In this document: positions 26,511 through 35,307 of the stretch, in pieces
How positions within the stretch are numbered: position 1 is the stretch's first letter
Layout: every line of letters starts with the position of its first letter
Assembly: GCF_019891545.1 (NCBI RefSeq)
Contig: NZ_JAHDIU010000006.1
Coordinates: 62,001-126,000, forward strand
Source of the DNA: Flavobacterium coralii
Lineage (GTDB): Bacteria > Bacteroidota > Bacteroidia > Flavobacteriales > Flavobacteriaceae
Direction of reading: 5' to 3'
DNA: 64,000 bases
The notes under the pieces: generated by a model
Database searches by the model: none
Told to the model about the DNA's origin: nothing
Seen by the model: the letters and a program-made list of their open reading frames with translations, nothing else
Translations under genes and position numbers: made by a program

Positions 26511-28784
26511 CTAATAAGTAAGGGCCAGGCCAACCCCAAATCCCATATCACTGTCATAGTGGGCTCTTACTCCGAAATTCTTATCTATGATATACCTGAA
26601 TTCACCCATGAATTCTTTATCGGTATTGACCATAAATCCTGCGCGCAGTCTGCTAGAGACAGGGATGTCCTCACGCATCAGCGATAAGCGCACGATGCCA
26701 TCATGATATACCTCAGCCTGAAAATTCACCAGAAGGGGTAAGGTGTATACAAACCCCAAACTAACGGCGCGACGGGTATCTTTTTCATTTTTTTGCCCAA
26801 AGATGTTCTTTTCCTGTTCGTCAATCCCCATCCTTCGGTAGCGCCAGTCGAAACCTATAAAGGGCATCAGCCACTGCATCTTCCCGATAAACCTCCCCAA
26901 ATGCGTTTCGACCTCATACCCATGCATGTCATTATAGCCCAGGCGCCATTCTGTACCTAGGCTCCATCTTGCTGTTTGCAGCATCGCCTCCCCATCATTG
27001 CCATTGGTAGCAAAGTCGTTTTGAGCCATCAGATGCGGCATATTGCTTTCCCTCTGTAATTCCCTGTAAGCCTTAGCCTTATCGGGAAGATTGGGGTTTT
27101 CGTAATCTCCAACCTCAAAAACCCGGTTCATACCGGCCATCATATGGTAGAGGATATGGCAATGGAAAAACCAGTCACCTTCCTCATTGGCTGCAAACTC
27201 AATGACATCGGTCTCCATTGGCATAATGTCAATAATATTTTTCAGGGGTGCATTGTCCCCTTTGCCATTGAGCAGCCGGAAATCAAACCCGTGCAAGTGC
27301 ATGGGGTGGCGCATCATCGAATTGTTGAAAATTGTGATCCGTAGTATCTCACCCTTTTTGACCTGGATTTTATCGGTTTCCGAAAGTACCCTGTTATCCA
27401 TACTCCACACATAACGGTTCATGTTTCCCGTTAAGGTGAATTTCAATTCCCTTACGGGAGCACTTCCAGAAAGTGAGGTTTTATACGGGGATTTGAGCAT
27501 GGCATAATTCAGGGTCACGATGTCGCCCAATGCATTGGCGTTATAGCGGTTGGGATCCTTGTCCATATCCATCCCGCCATGCGCACTATGGTCGTCGCTT
27601 TTATTCGCTTCTCCGGTTATTTCGGGGTACATGACCACATTCATGTCCATTTGGTTGAGGCTCATATTCATGCCCATATCATCAAGGTCGCCGTTCATCT
27701 TCATCATATCATTCATCATTTTCATGCCTTCAAAATATTTCAGCCTGGGAAGCGGGGATATTAGCTGCTTCACGCCGCTGCCGATATAATAGCTTGCGGA
27801 TTGCGTCCTGTCTTCTGTCGTAGCCAGGAATTCATACGACAATCCTTCTTGCGGTATAGTTACAACTATGTCGTAAGTTTCAGACACTGCGATGATCAGC
27901 CTGTCCACATCGACAGGTTCGACATCGTTGCCATCACTGGCGACCACAGTAATCTTACCTCCAGCGTAACGCAGCCAGAAATAGGAAGATGCACCGCCAT
28001 TGGATATGCGAAGCCGTACTTTGTCCCCCGCCTTTAAGGTTTTGCCGTCAACCGTTTTTAGCTCCGGTGCATTGCTGCCATTGATAAGGATTTTATCATA
28101 ATATACATCGCTCACATCCATTGCCAGCATCCGCTTCCACTCATTGGTTACTTTCACGCCAAATTTTCCCTCTTTAATGGCTTCAACGTATGACTGCGTA
28201 GCGTTCTTTTTTATAGCCGCCCAATCGTTGGCATTGTGCAGCATCCGGTTGATGTTGTCGGGGTTGTAATTTGTCCATTCGCTTAGTATAATGGGTACGG
28301 TCGGCAAATCGTCAATCCCTTTTCTAAAGGTCTTGTCATCCTCCCGTTTCTTCATTACAAAATTACCGTACATACCTATCTGCTCCTGCAATCCCGAATG
28401 GGAATGATACCAGTGTGTACCGTGCTGGATAATCGGGAAACGGTAGGTATAGGTTGTACCAGGTTCAATGGGCTGTTGCGTAAGATGGGGTACACCGTCT
28501 TCCTTATTGGGCAGGAACACGCCATGCCAGTGCAACGAAGTACTTTCTTTCAATTGATTGTGTACTACAATCTCGGCAGTGTCGCCCTCGGTAAACGTAA
28601 GGGTGGGCATCGGGATTTGCCCGTTTACGGCAATCGCCCTTTTTTGCTTACCTGCAAAGTTGACAAGGGTATCTTTTACATACAGGTCGTAATGCACTAC
28701 TTTCTGTGCAAACAACGTTTGGGTGCAAAGCAGTATCAGCACTGTTTGCAGTATTCTTATGGGTATTTTTTTATATCTGTTCAT
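26511..28784 (-). CDS. Multicopper oxidase (CopA-type) with C-terminal CopB-like domain
   Basis: The protein has 757 residues. The signal peptide ends near TLFAQ. Type-3/2 copper motifs are complete: SLHWHGV (about 84-89), HGTHWYHSHSG (121-131), HPMHLHGF (about 490) and HCHILYHMMAGM (about 542, with the T1 Cys). A Met/His-rich insertion (about 355-420; MMNDMMKMNGDLDDMGMN) resembles Met-rich copper-binding loops of CopA and CueO. Residues about 610-757 resemble the outer-membrane copper protein CopB (GWRLGYND-type strands, FGVGLALTY C-terminus), making a fusion. It oxidises Cu(I) in the periplasm. It lies mid-operon. Confidence 0.9.
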   Translation of the reverse strand: MNRYKKIPIRILQTVLILLCTQTLFAQKVVHYDLYVKDTLVNFAGKQKRAIAVNGQIPMPTLTFTEGDTAEIVVHNQLKESTSLHWHGVFLPNKEDGVPHLTQQPIEPGTTYTYRFPIIQHGTHWYHSHSGLQEQIGMYGNFVMKKREDDKTFRKGIDDLPTVPIILSEWTNYNPDNINRMLHNANDWAAIKKNATQSYVEAIKEGKFGVKVTNEWKRMLAMDVSDVYYDKILINGSNAPELKTVDGKTLKAGDKVRLRISNGGASSYFWLRYAGGKITVVASDGNDVEPVDVDRLIIAVSETYDIVVTIPQEGLSYEFLATTEDRTQSASYYIGSGVKQLISPLPRLKYFEGMKMMNDMMKMNGDLDDMGMNMSLNQMDMNVVMYPEITGEANKSDDHSAHGGMDMDKDPNRYNANALGDIVTLNYAMLKSPYKTSLSGSAPVRELKFTLTGNMNRYVWSMDNRVLSETDKIQVKKGEILRITIFNNSMMRHPMHLHGFDFRLLNGKGDNAPLKNIIDIMPMETDVIEFAANEEGDWFFHCHILYHMMAGMNRVFEVGDYENPNLPDKAKAYRELQRESNMPHLMAQNDFATNGNDGEAMLQTARWSLGTEWRLGYNDMHGYEVETHLGRFIGKMQWLMPFIGFDWRYRRMGIDEQEKNIFGQKNEKDTRRAVSLGFVYTLPLLVNFQAEVYHDGIVRLSLMREDIPVSSRLRAGFMVNTDKEFMGEFRYIIDKNFGVRAHYDSDMGFGVGLALTY

Positions 28785-28797
28785 TCGTTGAAAAATT

Positions 28798-29253
28798 TTA
28801 TTTAATGCTGTCTTCCATTATGCCAAACCACGCTATCAAATCCTGCTTATCCTCCGGTGATAATACTGCATTGCGATGGATGAGTGTGTATGACGACAAA
28901 GGCATTTCCCCGTCCTTGACCTGCCCCGCCATAGCCCTGAACTTGTTCCGCTGCCTGCGGGCAGAATATTCGCCAAATTCGCTAAAGTTGAGTTCCTCTT
29001 TGCCCTTTTTGATATGCTCCGCCATGTACCATGCTCCTGGCTGGATGCGGCTGTACCACGGATAACGCGTATTGTTGCTATGGCAGTCGTAACAGGACTG
29101 GACAAGGATAGCCTTTACATTTTGGGGTACGGCGTACACACTTTCGATATGGGTGGCTGGCACTTCATCCGCCTGGTTCCGTAACGGCTGAAAGAACTGT
29201 ATGCCGATGAGGATAACAGCCAGTCCCAATATGATTTTCTTTTTTAAAGACAT
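28798..29253 (-). CDS. Heme-binding domain protein (single CxxCH, membrane-anchored)
   Basis: The protein has 151 residues from ATG 29253, which follows the upstream stop by one base. A second ATG at 29268 would overlap that gene. One N-terminal transmembrane helix (LGLAVILIGIQFF) precedes a periplasmic domain with one CYDCH heme-binding motif in SCYDCHSNNTRYPWYSRIQPG. This matches the Bacteroidota haem-binding domain family (SCYDCHSNxTxxPWY). It is likely a c-type cytochrome-like electron carrier, perhaps accepting electrons near the multicopper oxidase encoded 13 bases downstream. Function is inferred. Confidence 0.85.
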   Translation of the reverse strand: MSLKKKIILGLAVILIGIQFFQPLRNQADEVPATHIESVYAVPQNVKAILVQSCYDCHSNNTRYPWYSRIQPGAWYMAEHIKKGKEELNFSEFGEYSARRQRNKFRAMAGQVKDGEMPLSSYTLIHRNAVLSPEDKQDLIAWFGIMEDSIK

Positions 29254-29254
29254 A

Positions 29255-29833
29255 TCAGTTCTTTGCAATAGTTTCCGTTACGGAGCCACAGCCCTGCATC
29301 TTAGCACCGTAGTACGGGTTTTTGATTTCCTTTGTTTCGCTTAACCAAAATGCTCCTTTTCCATCGTTAAATTTGGGACAGGCTATCTTATATACGGGCT
29401 TGCCCAAATCGAATGATTTGGCCAAATCGTAAAAGTCTTCGCCTAACATGACCAGGTGTTCTCTTTGGTGGTGGATGTTGCCCAAGTTGGCGGCTATATG
29501 CACGCCATTTTCCTCGATGCTGGCGGAGATGTCCTTATAAGCCTTTAGCTGCTCTGCACTAAAACGGGTCGTATCCAAGCTGTAAAGTGTCTTTACCAAG
29601 CCCTGCGCCGCAAATACCGCCTCCTTGTCATCATCTGAAGAAAGAGCGGACACCAACTTCCCGTACTGCCCGAACAGACCCGGTATGGTCGGCTCTGTGC
29701 TTGCAGTATGATTGGCGTGTGCCGTAGTGTCCGTATGGGTTTCGGCAGAACTGTTCTTCTTTTCCGAATTGCCGTTACATGCCGATAATATAAATACGGC
29801 GATACCAAGAACGGTTGAGATTACATATTTCAT
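29255..29833 (-). CDS. DUF3347 lipoprotein (first of three paralogues)
   Basis: The protein has 192 residues. The lipobox is ILSAC (Cys19). A low-complexity linker rich in His, Thr and Ser precedes the DUF3347 domain, with the signatures LGNIHHQREHLVMLGEDFYDL and a C-terminal Cys-containing block (YKIACPKFNDGKGAFWLSE, NPYYGAKMQGCGSVTETI). DUF3347 proteins occur with copper-efflux genes and may hand copper to efflux adaptors. Two paralogues, 30839..31504 and the C-terminal part of 47610..48485, share the same signature, so duplication within the metal region is likely. Metal ligands may be His, Met and the two Cys. Confidence 0.85.
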   Translation of the reverse strand: MKYVISTVLGIAVFILSACNGNSEKKNSSAETHTDTTAHANHTASTEPTIPGLFGQYGKLVSALSSDDDKEAVFAAQGLVKTLYSLDTTRFSAEQLKAYKDISASIEENGVHIAANLGNIHHQREHLVMLGEDFYDLAKSFDLGKPVYKIACPKFNDGKGAFWLSETKEIKNPYYGAKMQGCGSVTETIAKN

Positions 29834-29856
29834 CGTTAGTTAATTTTAAAAGTTAA

Positions 29857-30279
29857 TTAGTGTTTTTGCTTTTTTAAATAATTGGTGTAGTTATCCCTGC
29901 TTTCAAAGTAGGATACTTCACCGTTGTTTCCCGTAACGGCAATCACCGCAAGAGCCTTGTCCACCTGCTTATGGGAATAGGGGTCTACTGCTACCCGCAC
30001 GCTGGCATCCTTTGGAATGCGCTCCTTGCACATTTCGCAGCATCCGTAGTAGGTTTTACCGCCAAATTTTACGTCAAACTGCTTTTTGCCCATATAGGCA
30101 TCGTTGACCATGCAGACTTCATCCGATGGAACCAATTCACCTATTTGGTTACTATGCCCGTGGCTTTCCGGAGTTGCCTGCGAATGCTGTGTCGCTTCAT
30201 CCTTATTTGACCCTACCTGTCCGCAAGCGGTGAATAGCAGGGCTGATAAGGAAATAAAGCCGATTATTATTTTGCTCAT
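29857..30279 (-). CDS. TRASH/YHS-like heavy-metal-binding lipoprotein
   Basis: The protein has 140 residues. The lipobox is LLFTAC. A His-rich linker (HSQATPESHGHSN) follows. The core VCMVNDAYMGKKQFDV...YYGCCEMC is a TRASH/YHS-type metal site (VCMV, then CCEMC), as in metallochaperones and NosL-like proteins. The C-terminus (KALAVIAVTGNNGEVSYFES) resembles the NosL tail. Likely a periplasmic copper metallochaperone. It is flanked by DUF3347 and DUF305 genes, tightly spaced on the same strand. Confidence 0.75.
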   Translation of the reverse strand: MSKIIIGFISLSALLFTACGQVGSNKDEATQHSQATPESHGHSNQIGELVPSDEVCMVNDAYMGKKQFDVKFGGKTYYGCCEMCKERIPKDASVRVAVDPYSHKQVDKALAVIAVTGNNGEVSYFESRDNYTNYLKKQKH

Positions 30280-30303
30280 GTCGAAACTGTTTTTTAAATT
30301 TTA

Positions 30304-30828
30304 TTATTTACTTTCTTCAAACTCTTTTAGCTTGCGCTTCATCAGTTCAATTTCTTCCGCTTGGGTTTTAAGTATGTTTTTTTGCAGCTCTATCAGTTCC
30401 GGGTCGGTCAGGTGTGCCTTTTCGGACATCAATATGGCTGCTGCGTGATGGGGTATCATACCCTTTGCAAACTGCTTGTCCCCGACATTGATTTGTTCCC
30501 TGATACCAAACCATGAAAAGATGCCAACGGCAACCGAGATGATGGCTATCGCCCAATTCATCTTCCTGTTGGGGTACATCACTTTCATTATCGCTAATTC
30601 GATAAGCAGCATTGCCGAGGTCATCAGCAGGGTCATGTACAGGTTATTGATATTGGGTATCAGGTTCTGCCACTCGTCAATCATGGCGTACATGATAAAA
30701 TACATCACTGCGAACATGGCGACAGCCATCACCGCAAAGCGTTTGTACATGCCCGAAGCATGTTTTGGATTGTGCGTGCCATGCTCCGAGGCATGACCCG
30801 CATTGTGATTGTTTTGCATATTTTCCAT
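30304..30828 (-). CDS. DUF305 membrane protein
   Basis: The protein has 174 residues. A His-rich N-terminus (NNHNAGHASEHGTHNPKHA) suggests metal binding. Three transmembrane helices follow (about 30-110), then a DUF305-type domain: FAKGMIPHHAAAILMSEKAH with paired His, and the charged helix EIELMKRKLKEFEESK. It is likely a membrane-bound copper-binding or copper-handling protein. It starts 10 bases after the DUF3347 gene on the same strand. Confidence 0.85.
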   Translation of the reverse strand: MENMQNNHNAGHASEHGTHNPKHASGMYKRFAVMAVAMFAVMYFIMYAMIDEWQNLIPNINNLYMTLLMTSAMLLIELAIMKVMYPNRKMNWAIAIISVAVGIFSWFGIREQINVGDKQFAKGMIPHHAAAILMSEKAHLTDPELIELQKNILKTQAEEIELMKRKLKEFEESK

Positions 30829-30838
30829 AACCCGAAAT

Positions 30839-31504
30839 TTATTTGCTGTTAATTGTTTTTTCCACCTTACCGCAGGTCAGCATTTTAGAACCGTAGTAAG
30901 GGTTTTTGATTTCCTTGTTTTCGCTGAACCAAACAGCACCCTTACCGTCATTGAACATCGGGCAATGGTCCTGATACAATGTTTGCGATGTACCGAACAA
31001 ATCAATCAGGTCTTTCAAATCTTCGCCAAGCGAGGCCAAATGTTCCCGCTGGTGGTGGATGTTGCCGACATTTTCCCCGATATGTTCTGCGTGTTCTTTA
31101 GCATCGTCCGCTATGTCCATGTACTTTTTGTGCTTATCGGCAGGAACGGCTTTCATGTCCACTTTATTCAGGGTAGCTAACAGCTTTTTCCCTGAACTGG
31201 CGGCAGCTTTGTCATCGTCCGAAACAAGGGCGTTCTTTAAGGACAGATAATCGGTAACTATGGGCGCAATAGAAAAGTTTTTTGTTTCTTCTTTTCCTGT
31301 TGCTATTGCTTCCTGACCGCTCGGTGTTTCGCTCACAGCGGGCGCAGCTACCGTATCATCCTCTTTTGGTTGGGAAGCTGGCTGTTCTTGTGATACCACA
31401 GCAGTATCATTTGAAGACTGCTCGTTTTTGTTGGATGCCTGATTGCATGATACTGTTACAAATGCCATGATAACAGCAATGATTGATAATGTTAGATTTT
31501 TCAT
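30839..31504 (-). CDS. DUF3347 lipoprotein (paralogue, first gene of the second copper operon)
   Basis: The protein has 221 residues. The lipobox is TVSC (Cys20). A long Ser/Glu/Pro linker precedes the DUF3347 domain (VGNIHHQREHLASLGEDLKD; HCPMFNDGKGAVWFSENKEI; NPYYGSKMLTCG). It is the first gene of a co-directional set running to 25481 with gaps of a few to about 45 bases, so it is probably the operon promoter-proximal gene. The domain likely binds copper, as suggested by its neighbours. Confidence 0.85.
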   Translation of the reverse strand: MKNLTLSIIAVIMAFVTVSCNQASNKNEQSSNDTAVVSQEQPASQPKEDDTVAAPAVSETPSGQEAIATGKEETKNFSIAPIVTDYLSLKNALVSDDDKAAASSGKKLLATLNKVDMKAVPADKHKKYMDIADDAKEHAEHIGENVGNIHHQREHLASLGEDLKDLIDLFGTSQTLYQDHCPMFNDGKGAVWFSENKEIKNPYYGSKMLTCGKVEKTINSK

Positions 31505-31590
31505 TTTATTATTTTTTTAATTAAACAAGTACTTTTTGTAGTGGTTGCCGTTGTGAAATCCCTTACGGACAACCGATAACAGTTTTGTTA

Positions 31591-31620
31591 AGCGGTACAG
31601 ATGATATTATCTGTACCGCT
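31591..31620. repeat. Perfect 12-bp inverted repeat between copper genes
   Basis: AGCGGTACAGAT and ATCTGTACCGCT flank a 6-base loop, five bases after the stop of the YncE-like gene and 87 bases before the DUF3347 start. It may end transcription of the YncE-like gene, though the minus strand lacks a U-run, or act as a regulatory palindrome for the downstream operon. Confidence 0.5.
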
Positions 31621-31625
31621 CCTTT

Positions 31626-32687
31626 TTACATTTTTATAAGTATGCCGTTGGGCTTTTTGCCAACGTTAAGGGTTTTTGTTACGGCATGGGATGATACATT
31701 GACTACCGAAACCGTGTTGCTTTCCTGATTGGTTACATAAGCGATATTGCCGTCCTGTGTAAATACAATGGCGTGCGCTCCTGCACCTGCATCAAAAACA
31801 CCGGCGTGCATCCACATACTCATGCCGTTGTCCCAATTCCAGTAATGCACCTTTCCGTTCATTGGGTCGGTAACCCACAGTTCATTTTTTGAAGCATTGT
31901 GGGCTGCATATCCGGGCATAAAGCCTAAGCTAATGGTTTCAGTTACCGCATTGGTAGCTACATCAATAACCGAAATGGTCTGTGAAGCCTCATTATCCAC
32001 ATACATTTTGCCGTTAGTGGCTGGCCAGGCTCCTACCGGGTCGTCACCCACGGTCAGGGTTGCAACCACACTCTTGGTCGATGGGTTGATAACCGAAACC
32101 GTACCGCTGCCGCCGTTGCACACGTATGCTTTTGTGCCATCCATGCTAAAGGTTACTTCTGCGGGGTCTTCACCTACGGCAATCGTATTTTTGACAGCAT
32201 AGGTATTGGCATCGTAAACCAAAACTTTTCCATCCATTGCCATTTGCGTTGTCCATATTTCTGTACCATCAGGGGAATAAACGGCATTGTGGTTCATTGC
32301 CGGAGTTTCAATGTCTTTTAAAACGGTTCCTTTTACGGCATCCATTATCAGGATACGCCCTTTCATGCCTGCCATGCCACCGGAATGGCCTGCGCTCAAA
32401 TCCATGCCCGGTACGCCGATAGCTAAATGGTTTTGATGGCTGTAAATGTGATGCGGCCACATGACCATGTTGCCGCCGGAGTTCATGATGTCAAAGGTTT
32501 CACTCACGGTATTGTCACTTAGTTTTATGACAGAAACGGTTGCGCTTTCGCCATTGACTACGTAAGCTGCCGGATAATCAATGTTTTTACCCATTGGCAT
32601 ATCGCCCATATCATCTTTACTACAAGAAGATAGAACGGTTAAGGAAATGGTAGTAGCTATTGCCACCAAAGTTGCTCTGTTTTTCAT
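31626..32687 (-). CDS. YncE-like beta-propeller lipoprotein
   Basis: The protein has 353 residues. The lipobox is VLSSC. A seven-bladed propeller of YncE/cytochrome D1-like repeats is seen (AAYVVNGESATVSVIKLSDN, AYVCNGGSGTVSVINPSTKS, AYVTNQESNTVSVVNVSSHA). Such proteins are periplasmic and may bind metals or act in stress. In Bacteroidota they often sit near multicopper oxidases and RND efflux genes. A Met/His-rich stretch near the N-terminus (DDMGDMPMGKNI) and MDLSAGHSGGMAGMKGR hint at copper binding. It is transcribed between the two copper operons with a hairpin on its 3' side. Confidence 0.8.
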   Translation of the reverse strand: MKNRATLVAIATTISLTVLSSCSKDDMGDMPMGKNIDYPAAYVVNGESATVSVIKLSDNTVSETFDIMNSGGNMVMWPHHIYSHQNHLAIGVPGMDLSAGHSGGMAGMKGRILIMDAVKGTVLKDIETPAMNHNAVYSPDGTEIWTTQMAMDGKVLVYDANTYAVKNTIAVGEDPAEVTFSMDGTKAYVCNGGSGTVSVINPSTKSVVATLTVGDDPVGAWPATNGKMYVDNEASQTISVIDVATNAVTETISLGFMPGYAAHNASKNELWVTDPMNGKVHYWNWDNGMSMWMHAGVFDAGAGAHAIVFTQDGNIAYVTNQESNTVSVVNVSSHAVTKTLNVGKKPNGILIKM

Positions 32688-32801
32688 TTTTACTCATTTT
32701 TAGATATTAGAAAATATTTGTGTTAATCGCTACTACTATGATGCTTACACTCATGGCGGGACTTTAATTACATTGGAGCAGCGTCCAACTGCCTATCAGA
32801 T

Positions 32802-34007
32802 TTAATGGTCATGTCTTTGTCCTGCTCCGCTTTTAAGTATAAACTCACTGCTGATTAAATATGCACCTTCGGTAACAACGATGTCACCTGGTTTTAATCC
32901 TGATGTAATTTCAATCCACTGCTTGTTTTGCACACCTGTTTCTACCATGCGTTGCTCAAATGTGTTATCATGGGCCAATACCCAAACGGTTTTCATCTTT
33001 TCCAGCAGTACTGCCGATTTAGGAACTGCCAGCACATTGGTAAACGATTTTTCGGGAACGACCGAAACCAATGTGCCGGGTATAAGTTTACCGGCTGAAT
33101 TGTTTACCCTGATTTTAAGCAGGTAAATTCTTTTGCCTTCTTCTATTACCGGGTTGGAGTAAACCAACGTACCTTTGTAAACTTCTCCGGGATTACTGTC
33201 GGCAAACACCTGAAAGGTCTTGATTTCTTCAAGTCCTGAAATTTCATTGGGATACAATTGCGCTTCGACCCAAACCTCATTGAGCGAGGTGATTTTTACA
33301 AGTGGACTGCCTTCTGCCACATACATGCCCTCGTTGATGTTTACTTCGCTTACATATCCCGCTTCGGGCGAATAAAATGTAATGAGGGAATTTGTTTTGC
33401 CCGATGTTTCCAGTTCGGAAATTTGCTTTTCGGTTAAACCCCACAATGTCAATTTGTTTTTTCCAGCACTTAATAAATCGCTTGTCAGCTTAGATATAGG
33501 GATTGTTGTTTTTGCTTTTTCCAGCACGGACAGATATTCCTTTTCATCTGTTTGCAGTTGTTCACTGTAAATACTGTAAAGGGGTCTTCCTTTTTGAAGA
33601 TATACACCTGTGTTTCTTACAAACAGTTCGTCAATCCTTCCTTTTGCACGGCTGCTAATGGTCTTTACCTGTTCTTCATTAATGGCAACTGTTCCTAAAA
33701 TAACGGAAGATGATAAAATGTTTCTTTTTCTGACGGTATCTGTTTCAATACCTGCCAATGCCTGCTTATGCTTGTCAATGGTGATAATGTTGCCTTGCAT
33801 TCCTGCATGGTCGGTTTCTTTCTTCTCTACTTTGATTAAAGACATATTACAAACGGGACAAGAACTAGGTGTTTCGCTTGCTACACTTGGGTGCATGGGG
33901 CAAGTATAATAACTGCCGGATGTTTCCTGATGGCTTTCTTGCCCGTTCTTACAACCCGTAAGAATGAGTATTGAAAGCAATATAGTTGAGATAATAAACT
34001 GCTTCAT
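32802..34007 (-). CDS. RND efflux periplasmic adaptor (CusB-type) with heavy-metal-binding domain
   Basis: The protein has 401 residues from ATG 34007. The upstream frame start at 34019 would overlap the preceding stop, and TGAcATG gives a one-base gap here. The signal peptide ends in ILTGC (lipoprotein). Then a heavy-metal-binding domain YYTCPMHPSV...CPVCNMSLI is followed by a barrel-sandwich and beta-barrel adaptor region (RAKGRIDELFVRNTGVYLQK and GYVSEVNINEGMYVAEGSPL). It joins the inner-membrane pump to the TolC channel, passing copper into the tunnel. It is the last gene of the large metal operon. A second adaptor of the same kind precedes it, so one may be specific for another metal. 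Confidence 0.9.
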   Translation of the reverse strand: MKQFIISTILLSILILTGCKNGQESHQETSGSYYTCPMHPSVASETPSSCPVCNMSLIKVEKKETDHAGMQGNIITIDKHKQALAGIETDTVRKRNILSSSVILGTVAINEEQVKTISSRAKGRIDELFVRNTGVYLQKGRPLYSIYSEQLQTDEKEYLSVLEKAKTTIPISKLTSDLLSAGKNKLTLWGLTEKQISELETSGKTNSLITFYSPEAGYVSEVNINEGMYVAEGSPLVKITSLNEVWVEAQLYPNEISGLEEIKTFQVFADSNPGEVYKGTLVYSNPVIEEGKRIYLLKIRVNNSAGKLIPGTLVSVVPEKSFTNVLAVPKSAVLLEKMKTVWVLAHDNTFEQRMVETGVQNKQWIEITSGLKPGDIVVTEGAYLISSEFILKSGAGQRHDH

Positions 34008-34008
34008 G

Positions 34009-35307
34009 TCAATTTGCATTTAAAAAAGTTTCACTGTCAGTCATCAAACCCGCTTGTTTTGCAATTTCTTCAGTAGGTGAAAGACCGCTTTTAATGATTG
34101 TCATTCCGTTGTTGCTTGCTCCAGCAATTACTTTCCGCACCTGAAAAACTCCCGCTCCATTGCGGGTAGTATCTGTTTTGACCCATACGTAAGCATTCAA
34201 TCCCGTAGTGTAAACTGCCGTTGATGGAACCTGTAAATTTTCATTACCGCTCAAAGCAAAGCCTGCGGTAACAAGCGAATTTATTTTCAGCGAATTATTG
34301 GGATTGGGCAACACAATCCTAACTCTTGCAAAACGCTGGTCAGTTTCTTCAAATGTCTTTTCAATCAAAGCAACTTTTCCGTTGAGAAGTTTTGAAGGGT
34401 CGCTTTCAGAAACTATTTGTGCAGATTGGTTTTCGTGAATTTGACTTACGTTTCGGTTGGGAACTGAAACCAATACCCAAACTTCCTGTAAATCATTTAT
34501 ATTGAAAAGGGTTTGTGCTTCGTTTACATATGTGCCTTCACGAATTTGCGAAGCGGAAACAGCATAAGAGCTTGTATTGATGGCATTCTGCTGCGTACCC
34601 ATGTCGTTCATTGCCGATGTGCTTTTTGCAGTAGTGTTTTGCTGCGATGTTAAAGCATTGAAAAAAACATATCCGTTTGAAGGACTGAAAACAGAAACTG
34701 TTAGGGCAACTGCTCCCTTTTTTTCCAACTGCGCAATCTGATTTTCGGTAATACCGAGCAGACGTAGCTTTTCTCTCGACTTTTCTATTAAATAATTATC
34801 TGCACCTGATTTGAAAAGAAAAAGATGTTCTTCCTGAAAGGTGCGTAAGCCGGGGCTGTATATGTCCATGATTTTATCGCCTTGCTTTACGTATTGGTTG
34901 CTGAATTTAACGTATAGCTTCTCAATCCTTCCTCCGAAACGGGCTGCAACGGATTGATTTCTGTTTTGAGCGAGGGTAATAAAGCCTTGCGCTTTCTCGG
35001 TTTTTCCACTGTTGCCTGATTGCAGTCTAAAGGTTGCCTGATTTGACAAGACCAGTTTGTTTGGTGAAACTGCCTGCTCCAATTCTTTTTCCACCAACTG
35101 CAATTTCATATTACATACAGGACAATCGCCGGGGTGCGGATAGGTTTTATCACCTTCGCAACCCATGGGGCAGATGTACTCGCCCTCAACCTTCTCATGA
35201 TTTTCATACCCTTGTTCACCTTGTTCATTTTTGCAGGATGATAACGCAGCTACCAAAAGCAAACACACCATAATGCAGATGCTATTTAATTTCTCTTTCG
35301 TATTCAT
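34009..35307 (-). CDS. RND efflux periplasmic adaptor (second CusB-type)
   Basis: The protein has 432 residues. The signal/lipobox is LLVAALSSC. The heavy-metal-binding domain YICPMGCEGD...CPVCNMKLQLVE (about 40-70) is followed by the adaptor: RFGGRIEKLYVKFSNQYVKQ, SQIREGTYVNEAQTLFNI, LQEVWVLVSVPNRN. This domain precedes the lipoyl-like half in CusB and SilB homologues. It overlaps the TolC gene by 26 bases and is followed by the other adaptor with one base between. Two adaptors with one pump and one channel suggest alternative or heteromeric adaptors. Confidence 0.9.
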   Translation of the reverse strand: MNTKEKLNSICIMVCLLLVAALSSCKNEQGEQGYENHEKVEGEYICPMGCEGDKTYPHPGDCPVCNMKLQLVEKELEQAVSPNKLVLSNQATFRLQSGNSGKTEKAQGFITLAQNRNQSVAARFGGRIEKLYVKFSNQYVKQGDKIMDIYSPGLRTFQEEHLFLFKSGADNYLIEKSREKLRLLGITENQIAQLEKKGAVALTVSVFSPSNGYVFFNALTSQQNTTAKSTSAMNDMGTQQNAINTSSYAVSASQIREGTYVNEAQTLFNINDLQEVWVLVSVPNRNVSQIHENQSAQIVSESDPSKLLNGKVALIEKTFEETDQRFARVRIVLPNPNNSLKINSLVTAGFALSGNENLQVPSTAVYTTGLNAYVWVKTDTTRNGAGVFQVRKVIAGASNNGMTIIKSGLSPTEEIAKQAGLMTDSETFLNAN

